From Deinococcus ruber (GTDB lineage: Bacteria; Deinococcota; Deinococci; Deinococcales; Deinococcaceae): 64,000 bases of DNA. Below the pieces are notes generated by a model, which was not told the DNA's origin, did not search any database, and saw nothing but the letters and a program-made list of their open reading frames with translations. This document shows, in pieces, positions 9,386-18,870 of the stretch (within the stretch, counting starts at the first letter, position 1; every line of letters starts with the position of its first letter). Location of the stretch: the NCBI RefSeq assembly GCF_014648095.1, contig NZ_BMQL01000004.1:1-64000 (forward strand), read 5' to 3'. A program made the translations under genes and the position numbers.

Positions 9386-9520
9386 GTGGGCTGCCTGTTC
9401 AGTTTCATCACCGAAGTGCTGTTTGATGCAGTAGCAGACGGCGTGTTAAGGGGTGTAGGGGCGCTGCATGAGCGGTACAGAGCGTGGCGGCGTGCCCGAG
9501 ACGATTCCGGGCGCAGGTGA
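9386..9520 (+). CDS. Candidate small protein, 44 aa
   Basis: GTG-initiated ORF encoding [19 protein letters not shown], then an Arg-rich C-terminus ([17 protein letters not shown]). It combines an amphipathic or membrane helix with a positively charged tail. It fills the space between the 35-aa ORF and proA. No family recognised and no clear ribosome binding site; it is reported because its composition is protein-like and it sits in an otherwise unexplained 400 bp stretch. Confidence 0.35.
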   Translation: MGCLFSFITEVLFDAVADGVLRGVGALHERYRAWRRARDDSGRR

Positions 9521-9563
9521 AGGGCATGAGCCTGCGCTTTCCGGCCTGCCGTATGCTGGTTGC

Positions 9564-10868
9564 ATGACCGCGAATCACACGCTTTCCATGCCTTCCCAGA
9601 CTCTCAGCGTGCGTGAAATGGCGGTGGCGGCTCGCCGGGCCGGGCGCACCCTGGGCGTGTTGCCCACCGAGCAGAAGAACGCGGCGCTGCTGGAAGTGGC
9701 TGCCAGCCTGCGCCAGCGCTCTGCCGAGATTCTGAGCGCCAACGCCGAGGACGTGGCAGCGGCGCGGGCGTCGGGGCTGGGAGCCGCGCTGCTCGACCGC
9801 CTGACGCTCACGCCCGCCCGCCTGGAGGGCATTGCCGCCGATGTCGAACATGTCGTCACGCTGCCCGATCCGGTGGGGCAGATGCTCGACCGGGCCGAGC
9901 GCCCCAACGGGTTACAGGTGATGAAGCGCCGCGTGCCGCTGGGCGTGCTGGGCGTGATCTACGAGGCGCGGCCCAATGTGACGGTCGATGTGGCAGTGCT
10001 GGCCCTCAAGAGCGGAAATGCGGTGATTCTGCGCGGGGGGCGCGAGACGGTTCGCAGCAACGCGGTGCTGGTCGATGTGATCGGAAGCGCCATCGCCGCG
10101 CACGGCATTCCCGCTGCGTCGGTGCAGGTGATTGCCGATCCCGACCGGGCACGCATGCTCGAACTGCTGAAACTCGACGATCTGGTCGATGCCATCATTC
10201 CGCGTGGCGGAGCGGGCCTGCACCGCTACTGCGTCGAGAATGCCACCGTGCCGGTCATCGTGGGGGGCGTGGGCGTGGTGCAGATGTACGTGGATGCCAG
10301 CTACGTGCAGGATGAAGAGGGCGTGCAGAGTGCCGCCGAGATCGTCTTCAATTCAAAGGTGCAGCGCCCGAGCGCCTGCAACGCGCTCGATACGTTGCTG
10401 ATCACGCCCGCTTCGGTGCATGCCCTGCCCGGCATCGTGCGCCCTCTGCTGGCGGCAGGTGTGGACGTGCGGGCCGACCCCGCCAGCCTGGAGGTGCTGC
10501 ACTCGGCGGGCATCGAAGCCCTGCCAGCGGCTGAGGCCGACTACGGTACCGAGTTCCTGGCGCTGATTCTGAGCGTGAAGACGGTGGCGGGCCTGGATGA
10601 AGCGGTGGACTACATTGCCCAGCACGGCGGCCACACCGACGCCATCCTGACGCGCAACGACGCCCAGGCGCAGATGTTCGTGCAGAACGTGGACAGCGCC
10701 GCCGTGATCGTGAACGCCAGCACCCGCTTCAACGACGGAGCGCAACTGGGGCTGGGTGCAGAGGTGGCGGTCAGTACCCAGAAACTGCACGCACGCGGCC
10801 CGATGGCCCTTCAGGAACTGACGACGACCAAATGGGTGGTGCTGGGAACGGGGCAGATCAGGAGCTAA
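9564..10868 (+). CDS. proA: Gamma-glutamyl phosphate reductase
   Basis: Second step of proline synthesis, reducing gamma-glutamyl phosphate to glutamate semialdehyde with NADPH. The 434 aa show the aldehyde dehydrogenase fold: [20 protein letters not shown] (residues ~124-143), [11 protein letters not shown], and the catalytic cysteine in [15 protein letters not shown] (residues ~270-284). The ATG at 9564 matches the usual N-terminus; an in-frame extension to 9468 overlaps the small upstream ORF. It is separated from proB by a low-GC opposite-strand gene. Confidence 0.95.
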   Translation: MTANHTLSMPSQTLSVREMAVAARRAGRTLGVLPTEQKNAALLEVAASLRQRSAEILSANAEDVAAARASGLGAALLDRLTLTPARLEGIAADVEHVVTLPDPVGQMLDRAERPNGLQVMKRRVPLGVLGVIYEARPNVTVDVAVLALKSGNAVILRGGRETVRSNAVLVDVIGSAIAAHGIPAASVQVIADPDRARMLELLKLDDLVDAIIPRGGAGLHRYCVENATVPVIVGGVGVVQMYVDASYVQDEEGVQSAAEIVFNSKVQRPSACNALDTLLITPASVHALPGIVRPLLAAGVDVRADPASLEVLHSAGIEALPAAEADYGTEFLALILSVKTVAGLDEAVDYIAQHGGHTDAILTRNDAQAQMFVQNVDSAAVIVNASTRFNDGAQLGLGAEVAVSTQKLHARGPMALQELTTTKWVVLGTGQIRS

Positions 10869-10948
10869 TAGTCAGGAACTGGAAACAGTACCGGTGTTCA
10901 CGCCAGCAGCCAGCGTGCTGAAACAGGCGCACGGGCTGTGTTCCTGCT

Positions 10949-11695
10949 TTAGCCAGCCACGAAGCGCAGCACGCCTTCGCGTCCCTGCTGCGCTTCCAGC
11001 GTGGGCACAATCGTACTTTCCGAGATGCGGGCGGCCCAGCGCACATCGTCGCCCAGGCCCAGGCGTTCCAGATACACGCCGTGGCTGCTGCTGCTCAGGG
11101 CTTCCAGCGGGTTGCCCAGATTGCGCCGCAGCGTCAGGGCGATGCGTGCGCCGTCGTCGATGGTGAATTCGCCCATTGCCAGCAGGTATTCGGCCAGCAC
11201 TCCGGCGGCGTACACGTCTTCCAGGCTCACGCGCTCGTCGGTTCCGGCACACACGATGGCGATCTCCTCGACGGCGAGGGCGCGGGCGCGGCGGGCGGCG
11301 GCGTGGGCATTGACCAGCGAGGCCAGCAGCACATGTTTCCCGCTCGTGGCGGCGATATGGGCCGCTCCGGTGCCGTTGGTGGTGTTCATTACCACTTCGC
11401 GCTGCGTGAAGTTCTGCCCCGCCGCCTCGACCGGGCTGTTTCCGAAGTCGAAGCCCGGAATCGGCAGGCCACCGCGCTCGCCGCCCAGCAGATAGCGCTC
11501 ATTGCGAACCGTGTCGCCCTCGGCGTTCGTGGTGTCGCGCAGGGCAAGAGCCACATCCGGACTGCGTGTGAGTAGCAGGGCGCTGGCTCCGCGCTCCAGG
11601 TACGCGACGGCGGTGGTGGTGGCCCGCAGAATATCGACCACCAGCACGGTATCGGAGTACCCGCCGTGCGGCAGCAGATCGACGCGCAGCTTCAT
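10949..11695 (-). CDS. comB: 2-phosphosulfolactate phosphatase-like protein (ComB family)
   Basis: 248 aa with the ComB features [18 protein letters not shown] (residues ~21-38), [17 protein letters not shown] and MNTTNGTGA. In methanogens ComB dephosphorylates 2-phosphosulfolactate in coenzyme M synthesis. Many bacteria keep it without that pathway, and its substrate here is unknown. Its start overlaps the end of rpe by 4 nt (ATGA), so the two are coupled. The symbol refers to the ComB phosphatase, not to a competence gene. Confidence 0.9.
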   Translation of the reverse strand: MKLRVDLLPHGGYSDTVLVVDILRATTTAVAYLERGASALLLTRSPDVALALRDTTNAEGDTVRNERYLLGGERGGLPIPGFDFGNSPVEAAGQNFTQREVVMNTTNGTGAAHIAATSGKHVLLASLVNAHAAARRARALAVEEIAIVCAGTDERVSLEDVYAAGVLAEYLLAMGEFTIDDGARIALTLRRNLGNPLEALSSSSHGVYLERLGLGDDVRWAARISESTIVPTLEAQQGREGVLRFVAG

Positions 11696-12366
11696 GACAG
11701 CGACGCCCGCAGCCGCGCCAGACCTGCCCGGCCCCCGTCTGCCCCGAACACGCTGCTGCCCGCCACCAGCGCCGTTGCTCCGGCTTCGGCAAGCTGCCGG
11801 GCGTTGTCTGCCGTTACGCCGCCGTCCACCTCCAGCACGGCGTCGCTGCCCGCTTCATCCAGCCAGCGGCGCACCGTCTGCACGCGCTCATACGTCTGCG
11901 GCAGGAACGATTGCCCGCCAAAGCCCGGATTCACACTCATGATCAGAATCAGATCGACGCTGCCGATGAGGGGGCGCAGCGTCTCCAGTGAGGTGCCGGG
12001 ATTGAGCACCACGCCCGCCCGCCTGCCGAGTTCGCGGATGGTCTGCACGCAGCGGTGGACGTGCGGAGTGGCCTCGACATGCACCGTGATGCTGTCGGCC
12101 CCGGCGCTGGCAAAGTCCTTCAGGTAGCGCTCGGGGCGTTCGATCATCAGGTGAACGTCGAGAATCTGGCCTGTTCCGAGGGTGTCACGGGTCCGCCGCG
12201 CCGCCTCCAGAATCGGAAACCCGAAGCTGATATTCGGGACGAACAGCCCGTCCATCACATCGACATGCAGGTACTCGGCGTCCTGAATGCTCTCGATCTC
12301 CTGACCGAGCCGGGTGAAGTCGCTGGCGAGGATGCTGGGGGCGAGCAGGACAGGTAGAGGCGGCAC
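11692..12366 (-). CDS. rpe: Ribulose-phosphate 3-epimerase
   Basis: Interconverts ribulose 5-phosphate and xylulose 5-phosphate. The 224 aa TIM barrel starts [16 protein letters not shown], has the metal-binding [17 protein letters not shown] (residues ~33-49), [23 protein letters not shown] (residues ~150-163) and [10 protein letters not shown]. It starts with GTG at 12366 with TAGAAT about 10 nt upstream, so the transcript leader is probably very short. It is the first gene of the rpe-comB pair and complements rpiA nearby. Confidence 0.96.
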   Translation of the reverse strand: MPPLPVLLAPSILASDFTRLGQEIESIQDAEYLHVDVMDGLFVPNISFGFPILEAARRTRDTLGTGQILDVHLMIERPERYLKDFASAGADSITVHVEATPHVHRCVQTIRELGRRAGVVLNPGTSLETLRPLIGSVDLILIMSVNPGFGGQSFLPQTYERVQTVRRWLDEAGSDAVLEVDGGVTADNARQLAEAGATALVAGSSVFGADGGRAGLARLRASLS

Positions 12367-12406
12367 AGTGCAGTCATTCTAACATTCTTCATAATGCGGC
12401 TGCACC

Positions 12407-12500
12407 GTGTGGCCGGTGGCGTGTCGAAACGTCCCGCAGAACCCGATCAGCTCAAGAGAGCTTGGCTGTTCCTACAGGCCACACACCACGGGCCACACGC
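12407..12500. repeat. ~95 bp palindromic intergenic repeat (GTGGCxxGTGG family), copy 1
   Basis: The left part reads GTGTGGCCGGTGGCGTGTCG and the right part is its inverted counterpart, GGCCACACACCACGGGCCACACGC (broken here by mismatches), with TTCCTACAGG near the right arm. Related copies lie at about 40465, 44979 and 49750. It lies just before the mfd promoter box. It looks like a Deinococcus small non-coding repeat. Confidence 0.6.
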
Positions 12501-12513
12501 TAGACTGCTTCAA

Positions 12514-15500
12514 GTGACTGCGGTTCCCTCCAACAATCAGCCCTCGCTCAGCAAGCTCCTGCCCCAGGCTCCGGCAGGGCTGCTGCTGCTCCTGCCCCAG
12601 GTCGCCCGTATGGCTCTGTTCGCGGCCTACCAGGGGCCGTGCGTGCTGCTGACCACCCCCGACCGCCTCGATACCTACCGCACGGCGGGCATGCTGGGCG
12701 CTCCGGTCAGCATCAACCCCGGCCTGAAGGAGTGGGGCAGCAGGCGCGAGCACGTGATTCTGGACGTAAACACCGCGCTCGACCTGTTCCCGGCCCGCCC
12801 GGAAGACCACGCTCTGAGCCTCAAGGTGGGCAGCAGCTATCCGCGTGCCGAGCTGATCGAGCGCCTTGAGCGGCTGGGCTACGACCCGCTTCAGGACGGG
12901 GAAGAGGGGGAGGTGGGCTACCGACTGCGCGGCGACACGCTCGAACTGCATCTGAAGGAGGCGGGCGAGGCGCTGCACATCCGCGCCGAATTCTTTGGAG
13001 ACGAACTCGACACCCTGCGCCGCGTGGAAACGGGAAACGTGCTGGTCAAGCTGCCAGAGTTCACGCTGGAGCCTGCCGACGGCTATCTGAGCGACACCAA
13101 ATGGGACGCGACCCGGCTGGAACTGTTGCCGGGGCGGGTCTTTCTCGATTCGCCGGAGTTTTTCGCCAGCGCCCTGAATATTCTGATCGAGTCGCTGTGG
13201 GCGCAGCTTCGGCGGCGGCTGGAAGCGGGCGGCCAGATCACCAGTTTTGGGCGTTCGCCGCTGGAACTGCCGGAAGCACAGACCGATCTGAAGACGCTTT
13301 CGTTTTACCGCGCCCGCCTCAGCGACCTGGAACGCGATATCCGCGAGTGGCGGGAGGCCGATTACCGCGTGATGCTGCTGGTGCGGCACGAGCGCACCGC
13401 GAAATACCTGTCGGAAAAGCTGCTGGGCGAGGGCACCGACATTCCCTGGCTGAAGCTGCCGCGCCTGGAACCGGGCGGCCTGGGGTTCCTGAAGGCGGGC
13501 GGCGAGGGCGGCTTCGCGCTGGAGCAGGAACGCGTGGTGGTGCTGACCGAAGACCTGATCTACGGGTTTCAGGGCGGCAGTGCGCTGCGCGGCAAAAAGC
13601 TGACCGGGCGGCCCGTCACCGACGCGCTGGGGCTGGCGGTGGGCGACTTCCTGATTCACCCGGAACACGGTGTGGGCGAGTTCGAGGGTCTGGAAACCCG
13701 CACGGTGCTGGGCGTGTCGCGCGATTACCTGAGCATCCATTACCGGGGAGGTGCGCGGCTGTATCTGCCCATCGAGCAGTTGCCGGTGCTGCGCCGTCAT
13801 CCCGGCACCACCGACGACCCGCCCGCCCTGAGCAGCCTCGACAAAAAAGACTGGGCCAGGGCCAAGGAACGCGCCCGCAAGAATGCCGAGGAGGTCGCCG
13901 GGCGGCTGCTGGTGCAGTACGCGGCGCGGCAGGTCACGCCCGGCATCGCGTACCCGCCCAATCCTGAATGGGACGAACAGATCGAGCACAATTTCGCCTT
14001 CGAACTGACCAAAGACCAGAAGACCGCGCTGAAAGAAACCTTCGCCGATCTGGAAAAGCCGCACCCGATGGATCGCCTCGTCAGCGGCGACGTGGGCTTC
14101 GGCAAGACCGAAGTGGCGCTGCGGGCGGCGCATAGGGTGGTGGGGCAGGGGCGGCAGGTGGCCGTTCTCGTGCCGACCACGCTGCTGGCCGAGCAGCACG
14201 CCAGCACCTTCATGGAGCGCTTCAAGAACCTGCCAGTGCGCGTCGAGGGGCTGTCGCGCTTTACCAGCGACAAGCAGGCCCGCACCATTCTGGCCGAACT
14301 GGCGGCGGGCAAGGTCGATATCATCATCGGCACGCACCGCCTGCTGTCGGACGACGTGAAATTCGGCAACCTGGGCCTGATGATCGTGGACGAGGAACAC
14401 CGCTTCGGGGTGGGCCAGAAGGAGAAACTGCGCTCGCTGAGCGGGCTGCCCGAGATGAAGGAAGGCAAGCTGGACGTGCCCGAAGGCGTGGTGGCAGTGG
14501 ACGTGCTGAGCCTGTCGGCCACCCCGATTCCGCGAACGCTGTACATGAGCATGGTGGGCCTGCGCGACATGAGCAGCATCCAGTCGCCCCCGAAGGGCAG
14601 GCGGCCCATCCAGACCATCCTCGCCCCCTTCGATCCGCTCACCGTTCGCAGCGCCATCGTGTCCGAGATCGAGCGCGGCGGCAAGGTCTTTTACATCCAC
14701 GACCGCATCGCCAGCATCGGAGCCAGGAGCCTGTATCTGCGAAATCTGGTGCCGGAAGCCCGCATCGGCGTGGCGCACGGGCGCATGAACGAAGACGAGC
14801 TGGAAGAGATCATGCTGGGCTTCGAGGAAGGAGCCTTCGACGTGCTGATTTCCACCACCATCGTCGAGACGGGGCTGGATATTCCGGAGGCCAACACCAT
14901 CCTGATCGAGCGCTCTGACCGCCTGGGGCTGGCCCAGCTGTATCAGCTGCGCGGACGGGTGGGCCGCCGCTCGCTGGATGCCTACGCCTACCTGTTCTAC
15001 CCGCCGCGTATGACCGAGAACGCCGCCCGCCGCCTGTGGGCCATTGCCGACCTGCAAGACCTGGGATCGGGGCACCTGCTGGCCGAGAAAGACATGGAAA
15101 TTCGCGGCGTGGGCAACATTCTGGGCGAAGAGCAGCACGGGCACGTGCAGGCGGTGAGCATCGAGGTGTATACCGAACTGCTGGCCGAAGCGGTGGCGAA
15201 GCTCAAGGGCGAACCCCTGACCGCGCCGCCCACCGTGTCCATCGATCTGCCGGTCAATGCACGCCTGACGCCGGAATACTTCGCGCTGGGCAACGGCATG
15301 GACGGCAAGAGCGGGGAAGAGGAGCGCATCGCCACCTACGGGCGACTGTCGGAGGCGCGGACGCTACAGGCCATCAGCCGGGTCGAACGCGATCTCCGCA
15401 AGAAGTTCGGCCCGCCCACCCCGGAAGTCCAGAACTTCATCGATCTCGCCAAACTGCGCCTGACCGCGCTGGCAAGGCGCGTCATCAGCATCGGTGAAAC

Positions 15501-15684
15501 CATGACCGACCTGCAGATCACCTTCTCGTATAAGGGCCTGGATTACGACGCCGCCAGCCTGCGCCGCTTCCCACACAAGACCGAGGTGGCGACCTTTCCG
15601 CCCAGCGTGAAGGTGGAAAAGCGCGGCCTGAAACCCGATGACTACGTGCGAATCCTGATCGACGTGCTGGGCTACTTCGGCTAG
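12514..15684 (+). CDS. mfd: Transcription-repair coupling factor Mfd
   Basis: Removes RNA polymerase stalled at lesions and recruits UvrA for nucleotide excision repair. The 1056 aa are about 90 shorter than E. coli Mfd, mainly at the N-terminus. Order: UvrB-like module (1 to ~340), RNA polymerase-interaction domain (~370-440, [14 protein letters not shown]), translocase with [15 protein letters not shown] (~525) and DEEHRFG (~625), then [22 protein letters not shown] split near 800, and the C-terminal TRCF domain. The GTG at 12514 is chosen: TAGACT lies 7 nt upstream, giving a leaderless transcript, and the frame upstream of it runs through a repeat. Confidence 0.96.
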   Translation: MTAVPSNNQPSLSKLLPQAPAGLLLLLPQVARMALFAAYQGPCVLLTTPDRLDTYRTAGMLGAPVSINPGLKEWGSRREHVILDVNTALDLFPARPEDHALSLKVGSSYPRAELIERLERLGYDPLQDGEEGEVGYRLRGDTLELHLKEAGEALHIRAEFFGDELDTLRRVETGNVLVKLPEFTLEPADGYLSDTKWDATRLELLPGRVFLDSPEFFASALNILIESLWAQLRRRLEAGGQITSFGRSPLELPEAQTDLKTLSFYRARLSDLERDIREWREADYRVMLLVRHERTAKYLSEKLLGEGTDIPWLKLPRLEPGGLGFLKAGGEGGFALEQERVVVLTEDLIYGFQGGSALRGKKLTGRPVTDALGLAVGDFLIHPEHGVGEFEGLETRTVLGVSRDYLSIHYRGGARLYLPIEQLPVLRRHPGTTDDPPALSSLDKKDWARAKERARKNAEEVAGRLLVQYAARQVTPGIAYPPNPEWDEQIEHNFAFELTKDQKTALKETFADLEKPHPMDRLVSGDVGFGKTEVALRAAHRVVGQGRQVAVLVPTTLLAEQHASTFMERFKNLPVRVEGLSRFTSDKQARTILAELAAGKVDIIIGTHRLLSDDVKFGNLGLMIVDEEHRFGVGQKEKLRSLSGLPEMKEGKLDVPEGVVAVDVLSLSATPIPRTLYMSMVGLRDMSSIQSPPKGRRPIQTILAPFDPLTVRSAIVSEIERGGKVFYIHDRIASIGARSLYLRNLVPEARIGVAHGRMNEDELEEIMLGFEEGAFDVLISTTIVETGLDIPEANTILIERSDRLGLAQLYQLRGRVGRRSLDAYAYLFYPPRMTENAARRLWAIADLQDLGSGHLLAEKDMEIRGVGNILGEEQHGHVQAVSIEVYTELLAEAVAKLKGEPLTAPPTVSIDLPVNARLTPEYFALGNGMDGKSGEEERIATYGRLSEARTLQAISRVERDLRKKFGPPTPEVQNFIDLAKLRLTALARRVISIGETMTDLQITFSYKGLDYDAASLRRFPHKTEVATFPPSVKVEKRGLKPDDYVRILIDVLGYFG

Positions 15685-15763
15685 CGAAGGCTGAGGAACC
15701 GGGAACATACCAGAGCGGAATTCGCTTTCCTTCTTCAAGGCGCTCAACCTCTACAGTAGGTGT

Positions 15764-16846
15764 ATGTTCAGACGCTTCACTGCTGCCGCCGCCCTGCTCG
15801 GGCTGCTGACGGGTGCCGCTTCCGCCCAGGCGATGCCGCTGCTGCGGGTGCCCGCTGGCTTCAGCGCCACGCTGTACGCCCAGGGATTCCAGCGCCCGCG
15901 CCTGATGGCGGTGGCCCCGAACGGCGACGTGTTTCTGTCCGACATGCGGGCAGGCAAGGTCTACATCATTGCCGACCGCAACCACGACGGCAGGGCCGAC
16001 AGCAACGTGGTGTACGCCAGCGGCCTGGATCGCCCGCACGGGCTGGCCTTCCACGGCGGTTATCTGTATGTGGCCGAGAATGCCCAGGTGGTGCGCTTCG
16101 CGTACACGAGCGGCGACACCCACGCGGCATCGGCGGCGCAGAAGGTGGTGGACCTGCCGAAAGATGGCGAGCACGAGACGCGCAGCCTCGCGTTCGGCCC
16201 CGATGGGCGCATGTACGTTTCGATTGGGTCGAGCTGCAACGTCTGCCAGGAAACCGACGCCCGCCGCGCTTCGGTGATGGTGTACAGCGCTGATGGCAAG
16301 AACGGCAAGCTGTTTGCCAGCGGTCTGCGAAATGCGGTGGGCATCGCGTTTCTGGGCAATCAGCTGTACGCCAGCCACAACGGGCGCGACTACCTGGGCG
16401 ACAACACGCCGCCAGAGTCGTTCTTCCGCCTGAAAGCGGGCGGCTTTTACGGCTGGCCCACCTGCTTCACGGTCGGCAGCAGGCAGGTCAACGACCCGCA
16501 GTATCGCCGGGCCAACTGCACCCGTGCGCTGCCCGCCTTTGCTACCGTTACCGCCCACAGTGCGCCGCTGGGCATCGCTTTTTACGACGGCAGGGCGTTT
16601 CCGGCCAGCTACCAGGGTCAGCTCATCGGAGCGCTGCACGGCTCATCTATCCGGGCCACCCGCAGCGGGTACAAGGTCATCAGGATCAATCCGGCCACCG
16701 GGCAGGTCAGCGACTTCATCACCGGGTTTCTGCGCGGGCAGACGATTCTCGGGCGTCCGGTGGGCGTGACGGTGGCGCAGGACGGAGCGCTGCTGGTCAG
16801 CGACGATCTGAACGGCATGGTGTACCGGGTGGCGTACCGCCGGTGA
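15764..16846 (+). CDS. Secreted PQQ-dependent sugar dehydrogenase-like beta-propeller
   Basis: 360 aa with a clear signal peptide (RRFTAAAALLGLLTGAASA, cleavage near residue 22). The six-bladed propeller includes VPAGFSATLYAQGFQRPR, GLDRPHGLAFHGGYLYVAE, the SLAFGPDGRMYVSIGSSCN motif typical of sorbosone/glucose dehydrogenase-like proteins, and a C-terminal PVGVTVAQDGALLVSDD blade. It probably acts outside the cytoplasmic membrane; substrate and actual PQQ use are unproven. The following unknown gene starts 10 nt later, so they are likely co-transcribed. Confidence 0.85.
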   Translation: MFRRFTAAAALLGLLTGAASAQAMPLLRVPAGFSATLYAQGFQRPRLMAVAPNGDVFLSDMRAGKVYIIADRNHDGRADSNVVYASGLDRPHGLAFHGGYLYVAENAQVVRFAYTSGDTHAASAAQKVVDLPKDGEHETRSLAFGPDGRMYVSIGSSCNVCQETDARRASVMVYSADGKNGKLFASGLRNAVGIAFLGNQLYASHNGRDYLGDNTPPESFFRLKAGGFYGWPTCFTVGSRQVNDPQYRRANCTRALPAFATVTAHSAPLGIAFYDGRAFPASYQGQLIGALHGSSIRATRSGYKVIRINPATGQVSDFITGFLRGQTILGRPVGVTVAQDGALLVSDDLNGMVYRVAYRR

Positions 16847-16856
16847 GGAGCAGCAC

Positions 16857-17282
16857 ATGACCAGCGACTTCGACGCGCTTCAGGAGGCGGTGCGGCGCTC
16901 TGCCGAGGCGCGGCAGGCCGAGGTGCAGTTCTGCGAGGCATTTATCAACGCGCTGTATCAGTGTTTTCGCCACGCCAACGGGCCGGGCCTGCCGCTGAAC
17001 AACGTCTCACTCGACTGGGCCGACGACGCCGCCAACCGGGTGCGTCCGGTGCCGCTGGGTGGCTGGCACGCCGCCTGGATTCGGCTGGGTCTGTGCGAGG
17101 TGTACGTGCGCGTGCGGCTCGATGCGGGCCGGTTCGTGGGGGAATACGGCCCGCACGGTCAGTTCAGTCAGGAGAGGACCGGAGAAGACGATCTGCTGAT
17201 TCTGGCCCGCACCATCCTGCGCGATCTGGTTCGCCAGCAGCGCGGCGTTGCGGCGCAGGCAGAACAGCGGCTGGCAAATTAG
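16857..17282 (+). CDS. Conserved hypothetical protein, 141 aa
   Basis: No family recognised. It is soluble, begins with an Arg/Glu/Ala-rich helix (residues 7-30), then a segment with PLNNVSLDW and GGWHAAWIRLGLCEVYVRVRLD that looks like beta strands, and ends with a helix (LILARTILRDLVRQQRG). GAGGAGCAGCAC precedes the ATG as a ribosome binding site. It lies 10 nt after the sugar dehydrogenase gene. Confidence 0.75.
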   Translation: MTSDFDALQEAVRRSAEARQAEVQFCEAFINALYQCFRHANGPGLPLNNVSLDWADDAANRVRPVPLGGWHAAWIRLGLCEVYVRVRLDAGRFVGEYGPHGQFSQERTGEDDLLILARTILRDLVRQQRGVAAQAEQRLAN

Positions 17283-17381
17283 CTGCATGTTCTGAGAAGG
17301 GCCTGTAACCTCAAGGCCCTCTAAACGTCATCTGGGCCGAATCCTTCAGTCGGTGGGGGAAGCGGGGCGTACATTCCTGAC

Positions 17382-18746
17382 ATGGACGCAACCAAAGACA
17401 GTGCAACCGCGCAGGCGGCGGGTCTGCTGGCGCAGCTCGACATGGACAAGCTCGCGCAGCTTGCCCAGCGTATCGACCTTCCAGCGCTGCTGAACGCGGC
17501 TTCACAGATGAACGAGGGCCAGCTCAAACAGCTCGCCCGCACGCTGTCGCCCGCCAGCAAAGAACGTGACTTACCTGCGCCACACGGCGATTTTTACGGC
17601 CTGATGGACATGCTCAGCGAGCGTCAGCGCGAGATCGCGGCGCGGGTGCGGCACTTCATGGAAACCGAGGTCGCGCCGATCATGAACGAGTACTGGTCGC
17701 GCGACGAATTTCCACGCCAGCTCATTCCCAAAATGCGGGAACTGAATCTGATGCGCGAGATCTGGAACGACGACGGCACGCGCACCCCGGATGCCAGCGT
17801 CACCGAGGGCATCATCATCATGGAGATGTGCCGCGTGGATGTGAGCACCGCCGTATTTTTCGGCGTTCATGCCGGGCTGGCACTGGCGAGTGTGGCGCTG
17901 GGCGGCGACGAGCGCCAGCGGGCCGAACTGCTGCCCCCGATGCTCGATCTGGACGTTATCGGGGCGTTCGGGCTGACCGAGCCGGAAGGCGGGTCGCAGG
18001 TGAGCCAGGGCCTGCGAACCACCGCCCGCCGCGACGGTGACAGCTGGATTCTGAATGGCGAGAAAAAGTGGATCGGCAACAGCACCTTCTCGGATATTAC
18101 GGTCATCTGGGCACGCGACGAGGCCGACCAGCAGGTGAAGGGCTTCGTGGTGCGGGCGGGAACGCCGGGCTTCGAGGTCGAGAAGATTCAGGGCAAGGTG
18201 GCGCTGCGGATTGTCGAGAACGGGCACATCCGGCTGCAAAACTGCCGTGTGCCCGAATCCGACCGGCTGCAACAGGCCACCAGCTTCCGCACCACCGCCG
18301 ACGTGCTGCGCCTGACGCGGGCGGGTGTGGCGTGGCAGGGCGTTGGCTGCGCGATGGGGGCGTACGAATTGGCCCTCAGCTATGCCCAGACACGCGAGCA
18401 GTTTGGCAAGAAGATCGGGGCGTTTCAGCTGATCCAGAACCATCTGGTGCATATGCTGGGCAACGTCACTGCCATGCAGATGCTGTGCCTGCGGCTGTCG
18501 CAGATGGAAGACGCCGGAACCATGCGCGACCAGCACGCCGCACTTGCCAAGGTCTTCACGGCGGCCCGCTGCCGCGAAACGGTGGCGCTGGCCCGCGAGT
18601 CGTTCGGCGGCAACGGCATTCTGCTCGAATACGGCGTCGCCAAGCACTTCTGCGACACCGAGGCCATTTACAGCTACGAAGGCACCAACGAGATCAATAC
18701 GCTGGTGGTCGGGCGGGCTATCACCGGCCTGAGCGCCTTCGTATAA
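17382..18746 (+). CDS. Acyl-CoA dehydrogenase
   Basis: FAD-dependent first step of fatty acyl- or related acyl-CoA beta-oxidation; 454 aa. The dehydrogenase core begins near residue 70 ([22 protein letters not shown]) with [19 protein letters not shown] and [13 protein letters not shown] motifs, and ends with the catalytic region [18 protein letters not shown]. The first ~65 residues are an extra Gln/Leu-rich helical extension ([19 protein letters not shown]) not found in the second acyl-CoA dehydrogenase here. The C-terminus resembles the glutaryl-CoA dehydrogenase/acyl-CoA oxidase group. TACATT lies close upstream of the ATG. Confidence 0.9.
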   Translation: MDATKDSATAQAAGLLAQLDMDKLAQLAQRIDLPALLNAASQMNEGQLKQLARTLSPASKERDLPAPHGDFYGLMDMLSERQREIAARVRHFMETEVAPIMNEYWSRDEFPRQLIPKMRELNLMREIWNDDGTRTPDASVTEGIIIMEMCRVDVSTAVFFGVHAGLALASVALGGDERQRAELLPPMLDLDVIGAFGLTEPEGGSQVSQGLRTTARRDGDSWILNGEKKWIGNSTFSDITVIWARDEADQQVKGFVVRAGTPGFEVEKIQGKVALRIVENGHIRLQNCRVPESDRLQQATSFRTTADVLRLTRAGVAWQGVGCAMGAYELALSYAQTREQFGKKIGAFQLIQNHLVHMLGNVTAMQMLCLRLSQMEDAGTMRDQHAALAKVFTAARCRETVALARESFGGNGILLEYGVAKHFCDTEAIYSYEGTNEINTLVVGRAITGLSAFV

Positions 18747-18802
18747 GGGGTCAGACACCTAGCACAGGCAAATTAGACACAGAGAAATCAGACACAGAGG
18801 AA

Positions 18803-18839
18803 AGGGAAAAGAGAGACCTGCTGGGAGGGCCTCTCTTTT
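18803..18839. terminator. Bidirectional terminator between convergent genes
   Basis: Perfect 11-bp stem GGAAAAGAGAG/CTCTCTTTTCC around a 15-nt loop, A-rich on the left and T-rich on the right. It lies between the acyl-CoA dehydrogenase stop and the convergent VanW gene stop, so it could serve both. Confidence 0.8.
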
Positions 18840-18870
18840 CCTTTCCACTTCCTATCCCTGATTCCTGCGC

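Noticed and set aside
12472..15144. An 890-codon open frame on the minus strand
   Set aside because: It is antisense to mfd; His/Gln/Arg-rich translation with no motifs. A high-GC shadow frame.
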